NCBI GenBank assembly: GCA_947493745.1
Contig: CANLSM010000009.1
Coordinates: 84,896 to 148,895 of the forward strand
From: an uncultured Paracoccaceae bacterium
GTDB taxonomy: Bacteria; Pseudomonadota; Alphaproteobacteria; Rhodobacterales; Rhodobacteraceae
Direction: 5' to 3'
Length of the DNA stretch: 64,000 nt
Shown here: positions 10,113 through 19,411 of the stretch, in pieces
Layout: the number at the start of each line of letters is the position of its first letter
Numbering within the stretch: position 1 is the first letter of the stretch
The notes under the pieces: model-generated
Seen by the model: only the letters and a program-made list of their open reading frames with translations
Databases searched by the model: none
Told to the model about the DNA's origin: nothing
Program-made: the position numbers and the translations under genes

Positions 10113-11255
10113 ATGCGAAATTCAACCCGTGGCGATGTCGATCCGTTCATTGTGATGGATGTTATGGAGGCCGCACGCCAGGCCGAGGTTTCGGGACGCT
10201 CGATCATCCATATGGAAGTGGGGCAGCCCGGAACGCCCGCACCGCTTGGCGCGCGGCAGGCTCTGGTCCGGGCGATGGAGAAGGATGCGCTAGGATATAC
10301 CGTCGCGCTGGGGCTTCCGGCCCTCAGGGCGCGGATCGCAAGGCTCTATCAGGACTGGTACGGGGTCGATCTGTCGCCGGATCGTGTCGTGATCACGGCC
10401 GGATCCTCGGCGGCGTTTCAACTGGCCTTTATCTCGCTCTTCGAGGCAGGTGCAAAGGTCGGTATCGGCGATCCGGGATATCCCAGTTATCGAAATATTC
10501 TCAAGGCGTTGTCGCTTGATCCTTATCGCATCGAGACCCATGCACGATCCCGTTTCCAACCGGACGTTGCCGATCTGGGTCCGCATCTCGACGGTCTGCT
10601 TGTGGCCAGCCCGGCAAACCCGACGGGTACGATGCTCGACAAGCCTGCCCTGGCCGCGTTGATCGAGGCTTGCGCCCGGCAGGACATCGCCTTTGTCTCC
10701 GACGAGATCTATCACGGCGTGGAATACGGTCAAAAGGCCGTGACGGCGCTGGAGATCAGCGACGAGGTCTATGTGATCAATTCCTTTTCGAAGTACTTCT
10801 CGATGACCGGCTGGCGCATCGGCTGGATGGTGGTGCCGCAGGCGCATATCCGCCGAGTCGAGCGCCTGATGCAGAACCTCTTCATCTGCGCGCCTCATGC
10901 CGCGCAGATCGCAGCGCTTGGCGCGCTGGATTGCGAGGATGAACTTCAGGCCAATCTTGAGGTCTACAAACGCAATCGCGCATTGCTGCTGGACGGGCTG
11001 CCAAAGGCGGGGTTCTCGAAGATCGCACCTCCCGATGGCGCGTTCTACATCTATGCCGACGTGTCGGACCTGACCGATGACAGCCGGGCGCTCGCGCGTG
11101 AAATACTGGATCAGGCGGGGGTTTCAGTTACGCCGGGCCTGGACTTCGACCCGGTACGCGGCCATCGGACCTTGCGGTTTTCCTATGCGAGATCGCATGA
11201 GGATATGATCGAGGGGGTGTCGCGCCTGCAACGTTGGTTCCAGGCGCGATCCTGA
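10113..11255 (+). CDS. Pyridoxal-phosphate-dependent aminotransferase, class I/II
   Basis: The 380-residue fold-type I aminotransferase has a GQPG substrate motif (37-40), ASPANPTG (165-172), DEIYHG (197-202) and the PLP Lys227 in NSFSKYFSMTGWRIGW. It transfers amino groups between an amino acid and a 2-oxo acid; the exact donor (aspartate, aromatic or other) cannot be read. AGGA lies about 8 bases before the ATG. It ends two bases before the end of the convergent rne gene. Confidence 0.9.
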   Translation: MRNSTRGDVDPFIVMDVMEAARQAEVSGRSIIHMEVGQPGTPAPLGARQALVRAMEKDALGYTVALGLPALRARIARLYQDWYGVDLSPDRVVITAGSSAAFQLAFISLFEAGAKVGIGDPGYPSYRNILKALSLDPYRIETHARSRFQPDVADLGPHLDGLLVASPANPTGTMLDKPALAALIEACARQDIAFVSDEIYHGVEYGQKAVTALEISDEVYVINSFSKYFSMTGWRIGWMVVPQAHIRRVERLMQNLFICAPHAAQIAALGALDCEDELQANLEVYKRNRALLLDGLPKAGFSKIAPPDGAFYIYADVSDLTDDSRALAREILDQAGVSVTPGLDFDPVRGHRTLRFSYARSHEDMIEGVSRLQRWFQARS

Positions 11256-11256
11256 G

Positions 11257-13833
11257 TTACTTGCCGACGGCGCGAGACCACCAGCCCTTGCGTTTGGGCT
11301 TGTCGCCCTCGGCAACGGGTTCGTCCGTCTGGGCCTCCGATGGTTCGGCCTTGACCTCGGCAATCATCGCCTTTGCCGACACGCGGGCACGAGGCTTCGG
11401 ACCGGGCTTGGCCGGGGCCGCATCTTCAGCTATCGGTGCCTCGGACATGGTGGCAGGGGCTTCCTCGATCTCGACCACGGGTTCCGCAACCGGCTCGACC
11501 TTCTTGCGGCTGCGGGTCCGGGACTTCGGCTTCGGTTTCTCTTCGGCATCAGCCTCGGCCACCGGTTCCGCCGTTACAGTCTCGGCAGCCTCGTCGTTGG
11601 ATTTCTTGGAACTGCGCCGCTTCCGCTTGGGTTTCGGCGCGTCCTCGGCATCGGGTTCCTGCGACGCCTCAGTCGGTTGAGCCTCGGCGGGTTCCGACAC
11701 GGCCTCATCTGCATCTGCATTCGAGGCCTCGGTGTTCTCGTTGCGCTGCTGGCCTGATCCGCCACGCCGCCGCCGCCGCCGCCGCCGCTTCTTGGGCTGC
11801 TCGGCATCGCGGGGCGTCTCAGCCTCGCGCGGCTCTTCCTCAACCGTTTCATCGGCCATCTCTTCCATGTCGGGCATCGAGGTGATGGCGATCTCGTTAA
11901 GCATCTCGGGCTCCGGCAGGATCCGGGTCGCGGTCTTGAACTTCTCCACCGAGTATTCGGGGCTGATAAGTGTCGGGCTCGCCTCGATGCGGACCGACAG
12001 GCCGAAGCGCGCCTCGATCTGGGCCACATGCTCGCGCTTCTGGTTCAGCAGATAATTCGCGATGTCCACAGGCACGGTGACCAGCACCTCCTTGGAGCGG
12101 CGGCGAACACCTTCCTCCTCCAGCTCACGCATGATCGCGAGCGCCAGACTGTCATCCGAACGGGTCCGGCCCGTGCCGTGACAATGCGGGCAGGGGGCCG
12201 TTGTCGCCTCCAGCATGCCCGGACGCAGCCGCTGACGCGACATCTCCAGCAGGCCGAAAGACGAGATCCGGCCGATCTGAATGCGCGCGCGATCAGTCTT
12301 GAGCCGATCCTTCAGCCGCTTTTCAACAGCAGAGTTGTTCCGGCGATCTTCCATGTCGATGAAATCGATCACGATCAGCCCGGCAAGATCACGCAAACGC
12401 GCCTGACGGGCGAGTTCCTCCGCCGCCTCCAGGTTGGTCTTCAGCGCCGTATCCTCGATCGAGCTTTCCTTGGTGGCCCGGCCCGAGTTCACATCGACAG
12501 CGACCAGCGCCTCGGTGACGTCAATCACGATATAGCCGCCGGATCTGAGCTGAACCGTTGGATTGAACATGGCCGAGAGATAATTCTCGACCTGATAGCG
12601 CGAGAAGAGCGGCAGCGCCTCACCATAGAGCTTCACGTTCTTGGCGTGCGACGGCATGAGCATCTTCATGTAGTCTTTGGCCTCGCGATACCCACGCTCG
12701 CCATCGACAAAAATCTCGTCGATATCGCGGCTGTAGAGATCGCGGATCGTGCGCTTGATCAGGCTGCCTTCCTCGTAGATCGGGGCGGGCGCGATGGACT
12801 TCATCGTCAGATCGCGGATCTGTTCCCATTGCCGCAGCAGGTATTCGTAGTCGCGCTTGATCTCGGTCTTGGTGCGTTGTGCGCCAGCGGTCCGGATGAT
12901 CAGCCCGGCACCCTTGGGAACCGAGATGTCGCTGGCAATGTCCTTGAGTTTCTTGCGGTCGCTTGCATTGGTGATCTTGCGGGAAATCCCGCCGCCGCGC
13001 GCCGTGTTCGGCATCAGGACACAGTAGCGACCGGCGAGCGAGAGATAGGTTGTCAGAGCCGCGCCCTTGTTGCCGCGTTCTTCCTTGACGACCTGAACCA
13101 GAAGGATCTGGCGGACCTTGATGACTTCCTGGATCTTGTAGCGGCGCGGGCGGGCCCGGCGCGGCACGATCTCTTCCTTGACGTCCTCGGCACCGACCTG
13201 CTCGACCGCATCTTCCTCGACCGCGGCATCGTCAGTCTCGACCGGTTCGGGACTGTCTGCGGCAGCGTCCGTTTCTGTCCCGGCCTCTGATGCGTCTTCA
13301 CCGGTTTCGGGAGGCTCCACCACCTCGATCTCGACCTCGCCGGAGGCTGCATTGGGCGGAGGCACATCGGTGAGCGAGGTCTCGGGCAGATCCTCCACCA
13401 GATCGGAGCCTTCGATCTCCTGGGTTGCCAGTGCATCCTGTGCACCAGTCACGCCTTCATTGGAGGCCTTGCTGGATCGGCGTCGTGATCGACCCGATTT
13501 GCGTTTGGGCTTCTCTTCGTCCTCCTGCTCCTGCTGCTGGCGGGCAAACGCCTCCTCCTCGGCGAGCAGGGCTTCCCGATCAGCGACCGGGATCTGGTAA
13601 TAGTCAGGATGGATTTCAGAGAACGCGAGGAAGCCATGGCGGTTGCCGCCATAGTCCACAAAGGCCGCCTGAAGCGACGGCTCGACGCGCGTTACTTTCG
13701 CGAGATAGATATTGCCAGCGAGCTGGCGTTTGTTGAGGCTCTCGAAATCGAACTCCTCAACCTTGTTTCCTTCCACCACGACAACGCGGGTCTCTTCCGC
13801 GTGGGTGGCATCGATAAGCATCTTTTTAGACAT
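11257..13833 (-). CDS. rne: Ribonuclease E/G
   Basis: The 858-residue protein starts SKKMLIDATHAEETRVVVV, as in other alphaproteobacterial RNase E. It has an S1 domain split by a long acidic insert (about residues 90-225, full of E, D, P and T), then the catalytic DNase-I-like domain with VAVDVNSGRA and the zinc-link CPHCHG. The C-terminal tail mixes Arg runs with acidic Ala/Glu stretches, as expected for RNA binding and degradosome assembly. It initiates decay of mRNA and processing of rRNA and tRNA. The open frame starts at GTG 13851, but ATG 13833 fits the family start. Confidence 0.95.
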   Translation of the reverse strand: MSKKMLIDATHAEETRVVVVEGNKVEEFDFESLNKRQLAGNIYLAKVTRVEPSLQAAFVDYGGNRHGFLAFSEIHPDYYQIPVADREALLAEEEAFARQQQEQEDEEKPKRKSGRSRRRSSKASNEGVTGAQDALATQEIEGSDLVEDLPETSLTDVPPPNAASGEVEIEVVEPPETGEDASEAGTETDAAADSPEPVETDDAAVEEDAVEQVGAEDVKEEIVPRRARPRRYKIQEVIKVRQILLVQVVKEERGNKGAALTTYLSLAGRYCVLMPNTARGGGISRKITNASDRKKLKDIASDISVPKGAGLIIRTAGAQRTKTEIKRDYEYLLRQWEQIRDLTMKSIAPAPIYEEGSLIKRTIRDLYSRDIDEIFVDGERGYREAKDYMKMLMPSHAKNVKLYGEALPLFSRYQVENYLSAMFNPTVQLRSGGYIVIDVTEALVAVDVNSGRATKESSIEDTALKTNLEAAEELARQARLRDLAGLIVIDFIDMEDRRNNSAVEKRLKDRLKTDRARIQIGRISSFGLLEMSRQRLRPGMLEATTAPCPHCHGTGRTRSDDSLALAIMRELEEEGVRRRSKEVLVTVPVDIANYLLNQKREHVAQIEARFGLSVRIEASPTLISPEYSVEKFKTATRILPEPEMLNEIAITSMPDMEEMADETVEEEPREAETPRDAEQPKKRRRRRRRRGGSGQQRNENTEASNADADEAVSEPAEAQPTEASQEPDAEDAPKPKRKRRSSKKSNDEAAETVTAEPVAEADAEEKPKPKSRTRSRKKVEPVAEPVVEIEEAPATMSEAPIAEDAAPAKPGPKPRARVSAKAMIAEVKAEPSEAQTDEPVAEGDKPKRKGWWSRAVGK
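11765..11788. repeat. Trinucleotide repeat inside rne
   Basis: Eight tandem copies of CGC/GCC encode most of the run of Arg residues in the RNase E tail. Such a run is prone to slippage that would add or remove single Arg codons without shifting the frame. Confidence 0.8.
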
Positions 13834-14294
13834 GTTTTCTTTCGCAAACACCGAAGATGCCCTGGTTCCCCGAGGACATCAGATGTTTGATTTTTTTGGG
13901 CAAGAACGCAGACAGATTCAGGATGGACTGCACGCCTCAAGGGGCGTCTGCCGTACCTCTGAATACTCTCCTCGCGTTTCATCGCGGTTTTACTCCAGCG
14001 CCGTGACATTTGTCTGGCGCCCGTTTTGGCCCGGTTTTGCTATGCCGGGAATTTCGATATACGGCGCAACTGCACCTGTCATAATGTGCCGAAGCCTGTT
14101 TGAGGGCTAAGCCGCTCCGCCCAGGTCGTAGGCTATGACGAATCTACTAAAGCTGCCGCGCGTAGGTCGGGCTGCTTGGCTGCACCATACGCATTTGCAG
14201 CCTCTGATTACAAATCATTTTTGTCGCAACTTAAATGTGTTACGACTGAGGCAATATCAAGGGCGCCGATCAACGGCATGCCCGGAGACGAGCA
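13834..14294. other. Non-coding gap between divergent rne and amidase genes
   Basis: This 461-base stretch must hold the rne promoter and leader on the minus strand and the amidase promoter on the plus strand. I see no convincing gene in it. A short dyad CGCG-TTTCAT-CGCG lies at about 13976-13989. Long 5' leaders on rne are known to mediate autoregulation in other bacteria; nothing here proves it. Confidence 0.5.
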
Positions 14295-15488
14295 GTGAAC
14301 CGCGTGCGAAAACAATCGATTGTCCAGTTCTGTCTGGTCTTGTGCCTGAGCCTTGTTGCGCCGATGGCGGTCGCTTTCGAAGTGACCGGCGGGGCGTTCC
14401 GTCCACTGACCGTGCGCCTCGATATGCCCGTGGAAACACCCTTTCGGCTCGGTTATCTGACCGATCCGATGAGGGTAGTTATCGATCTGGAGGTCGATGA
14501 ACTGACACCCGCTGCACAGGGTCAACTGCCACGTGATGTTCTGGCCCTGCGCTCGGGACGCATCATCGCCGGTTGGTCCCGCATCGTTCTGGAGACCGAA
14601 ACACCGCAACGGCTGGTCCGGACCGAAGCCGGGAGCGGCGCGGAAAACACCGGGCTGACACTGGTGTTCGGGCGGACCGGCATGGCCGATTTTGCCGATC
14701 TGGCGGCACGGCAGGGGCCGGCGCCGATCCGCGCGTCCGACATCGCGGCCGAAGGCGGCGACAGGTCTCGCCCGACTTTGGTCATTGATCCGGGTCACGG
14801 CGGCATTGATCCCGGCGCGATCCGCAACGGAATTGCCGAGAAGACGCTGGCGCTCAGTTTCGCGATGCGGCTTAGGAAGGAACTGCAATCATCTGATAAA
14901 TATAACGTAATCCTTACCCGCGAACATGATATCTATCTGACGCTCGCAGCCCGGACGGACATGGCGCGTCATGCCCGCGCGAACCTCTTTCTCTCGATCC
15001 ATGCCAATACGGTGGTGGAGGGCGATGCGTCGGGATCGACGGTTTATCTGCTGAGCGACGTGGCAACCGATGCGCATGCCCGCGCGCTGGCTGCAAAGGA
15101 AAACCGCAGTGACATGATTGCCGGGCTTGACCTGAGCGGACAGTCCGATGCGCTGACCCAGACCATTCTCGACCTGTCTCAGGCCCAGACGAACGCAAAC
15201 TCCCGCGCTTTTGGCGAGCTTCTGGTGAATGAATTGCGCGACGCCACCGGTGTTATCCGCTCGGCTCCGCTGCGCGGGGCCAATTTCAAGGTGCTTCGGG
15301 CGCCGGAGGTACCGTCAGCCCTTCTGGAGCTGGGATTTCTGTCCAATGCGGAGGATCTGGCGCTGATGCAGAACCCGATCTGGCAGAAATTCGCCGCCGA
15401 GGCGACCGCGAGAGCCATCGATAGCTGGCTTCGAGGCGCTGATCGTGAACAAAACCCGGCTTTCTTACAGACTGTGTCAGGCAAGTGA
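14295..15488 (+). CDS. N-acetylmuramoyl-L-alanine amidase (AMIN + Amidase_3)
   Basis: The 397-residue protein has a signal peptide (about residues 1-28, ending APMAVAFE), an AMIN domain for peptidoglycan/septal targeting (about 30-130), and a zinc amidase domain with VIDPGHGGIDPGA, GIAEKTLAL, FLSIHAN and LLELGFLSN, which supply the His/Glu ligands and catalytic Glu. It cleaves the bond between muramic acid and the peptide stem, helping daughter cells separate (AmiC-like). PBP1A follows 76 bases downstream on the same strand, so the two cell-wall genes may share a transcript. Confidence 0.94.
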   Translation: MNRVRKQSIVQFCLVLCLSLVAPMAVAFEVTGGAFRPLTVRLDMPVETPFRLGYLTDPMRVVIDLEVDELTPAAQGQLPRDVLALRSGRIIAGWSRIVLETETPQRLVRTEAGSGAENTGLTLVFGRTGMADFADLAARQGPAPIRASDIAAEGGDRSRPTLVIDPGHGGIDPGAIRNGIAEKTLALSFAMRLRKELQSSDKYNVILTREHDIYLTLAARTDMARHARANLFLSIHANTVVEGDASGSTVYLLSDVATDAHARALAAKENRSDMIAGLDLSGQSDALTQTILDLSQAQTNANSRAFGELLVNELRDATGVIRSAPLRGANFKVLRAPEVPSALLELGFLSNAEDLALMQNPIWQKFAAEATARAIDSWLRGADREQNPAFLQTVSGK

Positions 15489-15564
15489 TGCCACCGGCGC
15501 GGGACCTTTGCTCTGGCCCGTGTGATCCGGTAGGATGGAGACCTTCTGAAAAAGGATACGACTC

Positions 15565-18114
15565 GTGCTGCGCGGATTTCTGAATTTTCTGGGATTTGTC
15601 TTCAGCTGGCTGACGCTGGGGCTGTTTCTTGCGGCCATCATGATTGGTGGGATTTTCTGGGTCTACAGCCGGGATCTGCCGGATCACGAGCAACTGGCCC
15701 AATACAGCCCGCCGACACTCAGCCGGATCTATTCCGGTCGCGGTCTGGTGATGGACGAGTTCGCACGGGAAAGGCGGATCTACACGCCGATTGACGAGAT
15801 CCCGGATGTCATCAAACACGCTTTCATTTCCGCCGAAGACAAGAACTTCTACACGCATTCCGGCTTTGACGCGCGCGGTATCGCGGCCGCCGCCGTGGAG
15901 GCGGTTCAGTCACGGGGCGAAAACATCCGCGGGGCGTCGACCATTACGCAGCAGGTCATGAAGAATTTCCTGCTCGATGGCAGCAGGCGCGCGGAACGCA
16001 AGATCAAGGAGATCATTCTGGCGACGAGGCTTGAGGATACGCTCTCCAAGGAGGACATTCTCGGGCTCTATCTCAACGAGATCTTTCTGGGTCAGAACTC
16101 CTACGGCGTGACGGCGGCGGCGCAGACCTATTTTGGCAAAACGCTCGAGGAGGTCACGGCTGCCGAGGCCGCTTATCTGGCGGCACTCCCCAAGGCACCT
16201 TCAACCTATCATCCGGTGCGGCGGAAGGAGCGGGCCATGAACCGCCGCAACTTCGTTTTGCGGGAGATGGAAGAGAACGGCTATATCACCCGCGAAGACT
16301 ATGAGGCCGCAAAGGCCTCGGATCTGCAGACCGTGCAGAGCGGGGACATTCCATCATCGCGCGGCAAGCTGCCGCCGCGCGATTACTTCACCGACGAGAT
16401 CCGCCGTCAGCTTTCCACAAAGCTGGAAGGCGGCGAGGAGGAACTCTTTTCCGGTGGTCTGACGATCCGTGCGACAGTCGATCCCGATCTGCAGTCGCAA
16501 GCCGCGAAGGCGCTGCGCAACGGACTGGAGAGCTATGACCGCTCCCGCGGCATCTATCTGGGCCCCGAGGACGTCATCGATCCGGCCAAGCTGGTCGATG
16601 AGGTGGCCTGGCGAGCCGCCCTTGAAGCCGTCGAGGTTCCGCGTGACATCCCCGAATGGCTGCCTGCGGTCGTGCTGGAGGTCGGCGAAAACTCCGCCCG
16701 CGTCGGCATCGAAGGCGTCGAAGATGACGAAGACGGCCATTTCCTGACGCTATCGGATGCGCGCTGGATTGTGCGTGTGAGCTATGAGGAGCGCCGTTCG
16801 GGCAAACCGCGCAATGCCGGTGAGCTTTACCAGGTAGGCGATGTCGTCATGGTGAAAGCAGCCGAGGACGGTGAGGGATGGACGCTTCGCCAGATACCGG
16901 AAATCCAGGGCGGTTTCATGGCCATGGATGTTACCACGGGCCGGGTTCTGGCGATGCAGGGAGGCTTTTCCTACCAGCACTCGGTGTTCAACCGCGCAAC
17001 GCAGGCGACACGCCAGCCGGGCTCCAGCTTCAAGCCGTTCGTCTATGCCGCAGCGCTCGACAGCGGCTATACACCGGCCTCGATTGTCGTTGATGCACCT
17101 GTCGAAGTCGAAGCGGGTGGCGAGATCTGGCGTCCGCAGAACTCGTCCAACAAGTTCTATGGTCCCGCTCCGCTGCGCACCGGGATCGAGCAATCCCGCA
17201 ACCTGATGACGGTCCGGATCGCACAGGACATCACGATGGAGCGGGTGGCCGACTATGCCGAGCGTTTCGGGGTCTATGACGAGATGCCGCCTTTCCTCTC
17301 CTATGCTCTCGGGGCAGGGGAGACGACACTTTTCAAGATGGTTTCGTCCTACGCGATGTTTGCCAATGGCGGCAGACGTGTCGAACCGACGCTCGTGGAC
17401 CGTGTGCAGGACCGCAACGGCAACACGATCTATCGCCATGACCAGCGCGGCTGCCGGGGATGTGCAAGTGAGGATTTCAAGAACGCGCTTCCCTGGGTCT
17501 GGGATCGCTCCAACCAGATCATGGACCCGGTAACGGCCTACCAGCTGTCCTCCATGATGCAGGGCGTCGTGGCGCGCGGGACAGCGCAGGGCACGGTCGG
17601 AGGACCGCTGGGTGTGCCGATTGCGGGCAAGACCGGCACCACCAACGAAAGCAAGGATGTCTGGTTCATCGGCTTCACGCCCAAGATCGTCGCAGGATGC
17701 TACATGGGCTTTGACACACCGCGCCCGATGGGCCGTGGCGCCTTTGGTGGTACGATGTGCGGGCCGGTCTTCACCGACTTCATGAAGGTCGCCCTTGAGG
17801 GTCACGGAAGCTACAAGCGCCCGCAGCCGCCTGGCACCGTATTCGTCAAGATCGACCGTTTCACCGGTCAGCGCCTGCCCAACAATGCGAGCGGCCCACA
17901 TGTGGTCACCGAATTGTTCCGTCAGGGCGAAGAGCCGGTGGTCGGCGGCTTCGGGATCATGATCGATGGCGGCTTTGCCATGGCCAGCGACATACCGCTG
18001 TTCGGGCGGCCTGACAGCAATGACCGGGTGCGCGAGGTGACGGTTGGCGGAGAGACCAAGGTCGTGCCGACCAAACCAAGCTTCGGATCGCTTTCGTCCG
18101 GCGGGCTCTATTAG
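15565..18114 (+). CDS. mrcA: Penicillin-binding protein 1A (bifunctional transglycosylase/transpeptidase)
   Basis: The 849-residue class A PBP has an N-terminal membrane helix (about 10-32), a glycosyltransferase domain with catalytic Glu91 in SAEDKNFYTHSG and the GASTITQQVMKNF motif, an OB-like insert typical of PBP1A, and a transpeptidase domain with SxxK at Ser487 (GSSFKPF), an SRN motif in EQSRNLM and KTGTTN at Lys689. It polymerises and crosslinks peptidoglycan at the inner membrane. The start is GTG 15565, supported by AAAGGA eight bases before it. Confidence 0.95.
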   Translation: MLRGFLNFLGFVFSWLTLGLFLAAIMIGGIFWVYSRDLPDHEQLAQYSPPTLSRIYSGRGLVMDEFARERRIYTPIDEIPDVIKHAFISAEDKNFYTHSGFDARGIAAAAVEAVQSRGENIRGASTITQQVMKNFLLDGSRRAERKIKEIILATRLEDTLSKEDILGLYLNEIFLGQNSYGVTAAAQTYFGKTLEEVTAAEAAYLAALPKAPSTYHPVRRKERAMNRRNFVLREMEENGYITREDYEAAKASDLQTVQSGDIPSSRGKLPPRDYFTDEIRRQLSTKLEGGEEELFSGGLTIRATVDPDLQSQAAKALRNGLESYDRSRGIYLGPEDVIDPAKLVDEVAWRAALEAVEVPRDIPEWLPAVVLEVGENSARVGIEGVEDDEDGHFLTLSDARWIVRVSYEERRSGKPRNAGELYQVGDVVMVKAAEDGEGWTLRQIPEIQGGFMAMDVTTGRVLAMQGGFSYQHSVFNRATQATRQPGSSFKPFVYAAALDSGYTPASIVVDAPVEVEAGGEIWRPQNSSNKFYGPAPLRTGIEQSRNLMTVRIAQDITMERVADYAERFGVYDEMPPFLSYALGAGETTLFKMVSSYAMFANGGRRVEPTLVDRVQDRNGNTIYRHDQRGCRGCASEDFKNALPWVWDRSNQIMDPVTAYQLSSMMQGVVARGTAQGTVGGPLGVPIAGKTGTTNESKDVWFIGFTPKIVAGCYMGFDTPRPMGRGAFGGTMCGPVFTDFMKVALEGHGSYKRPQPPGTVFVKIDRFTGQRLPNNASGPHVVTELFRQGEEPVVGGFGIMIDGGFAMASDIPLFGRPDSNDRVREVTVGGETKVVPTKPSFGSLSSGGLY

Positions 18115-18201
18115 CGGCTTTACCCCCTCAATCCAGAGGACTAGAAACACGTCAGCGCGGGCATTCGCCCCGCGCACCAGACAGATGTGAGTGGCCGACA
18201 G

Positions 18202-19329
18202 ATGCGCGCAGAGATCGAAAACCAGATTGCGGATATAGAGAAATCCCTGACCCTGCTGCGCCAGCGCCTGAACTGGGAAACGGCGGAGCATCGTCTGGAG
18301 GAGTTCAATGCGATGTCCGAAGACCCGGACCTCTGGAATGATCCGGCACGCGCCCAGAAGCTCATGCGCGAGCGTCAGATGCTGGCGTCGGCCATTGATG
18401 CCTACAAGGAAATTGCGACCGGTCTGCAGGACAATATCGATCTCATCGAACTGGGCGAGGCCGAAGGCGATACGGAAGTGGTGGCCGAGGCCGAGGAGGC
18501 GATATCGCAACTCAAGACACTTGCCGCAAAGCGCGAGATCGAAGCGCTGCTCGACGGTGAGGCGGACGGCAACGACACGTTTCTCGAGATCAACTCGGGA
18601 GCAGGCGGAACGGAAGCCTGCGACTGGGCCTCGATGCTGGCGCGCATGTATGTCCGCTGGGCGGAAAAGCGTGGCTACAAGGTGGAGCTGATCTCGGAGA
18701 ACCCGGGGGAAGAAGCCGGGATCAAGTCGGTTACCTATCAGATCAAGGGCGAGAACGCCTATGGCTGGCTCAAGACCGAAAGCGGTGTGCATCGTCTGGT
18801 GCGCATCTCGCCGTTTGATTCCAACGCCAAGCGCCACACCTCCTTCGGCTCGGTCTGGGTCTATCCGGTCGTGGATGACAGCATCGAGATCGACATCAAT
18901 CCGTCCGACATCCGAGTGGACACATATCGCTCCTCCGGGGCCGGTGGTCAGCATGTGAACACCACGGACTCGGCCGTGCGGATCACACATGAACCAACCG
19001 GTATCGTCGTCACGTCGTCGGAGAAGTCCCAGCACCAGAACCGCGCCAACGCGATGGCGGCGCTGAAATCGCGTCTCTATGAACTTGAGATGCGCAAGAA
19101 GACCCAGGCCATCCAGGACGCGCATGATGCGAAGGGCGAGATCGGCTGGGGCAACCAGATCCGGTCCTACGTCCTTCAGCCCTATCAGATGGTCAAGGAT
19201 CTGCGCACGAACGAGGAAACCTCCGATACATCGGGTGTGCTCGACGGTGCGCTCGACCCGTTCATGGCTGCCACGCTTGCTCTTGATGTTGCGGGCAAAT
19301 CCCGCGGCGAGGCGCAGGCCGAAGATTAG
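18202..19329 (+). CDS. prfB: Peptide chain release factor 2
   Basis: The 375-residue protein has the RF2 tripeptide region SPF in [14 protein letters not shown] and the catalytic GGQ (residues 248-250), whose Gln is the usual methylation target. It releases the chain at UAA and UGA. The frame is continuous: the programmed +1 frameshift used by many bacteria to control prfB is absent, as expected in this class. GTG 18187 is in frame five codons earlier; ATG 18202 fits the family start (MRAEIENQ). Confidence 0.96.
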   Translation: MRAEIENQIADIEKSLTLLRQRLNWETAEHRLEEFNAMSEDPDLWNDPARAQKLMRERQMLASAIDAYKEIATGLQDNIDLIELGEAEGDTEVVAEAEEAISQLKTLAAKREIEALLDGEADGNDTFLEINSGAGGTEACDWASMLARMYVRWAEKRGYKVELISENPGEEAGIKSVTYQIKGENAYGWLKTESGVHRLVRISPFDSNAKRHTSFGSVWVYPVVDDSIEIDINPSDIRVDTYRSSGAGGQHVNTTDSAVRITHEPTGIVVTSSEKSQHQNRANAMAALKSRLYELEMRKKTQAIQDAHDAKGEIGWGNQIRSYVLQPYQMVKDLRTNEETSDTSGVLDGALDPFMAATLALDVAGKSRGEAQAED

Positions 19330-19411
19330 ACCCGTCCCATATCACAGCTTTGAGTTGTTTGGATTCATTGGTAATGTGCCCGCATTGAAGTAATTGATTT
19401 GTAGGTTAGTC

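Noticed and set aside
12028..13290. 420-codon frame antisense to rne
   Set aside because: Shadow of the RNase E gene; no ribosome site or family motif.
18187..18280. Programmed frameshift in prfB
   Set aside because: The reading frame is continuous from the start; no in-frame TGA after a slippery CTT.
16750..19125. 791-codon open frame antisense to mrcA and prfB
   Set aside because: It mirrors two well-supported genes in a GC-rich genome, where antisense frames stay open by codon bias; no family resemblance.
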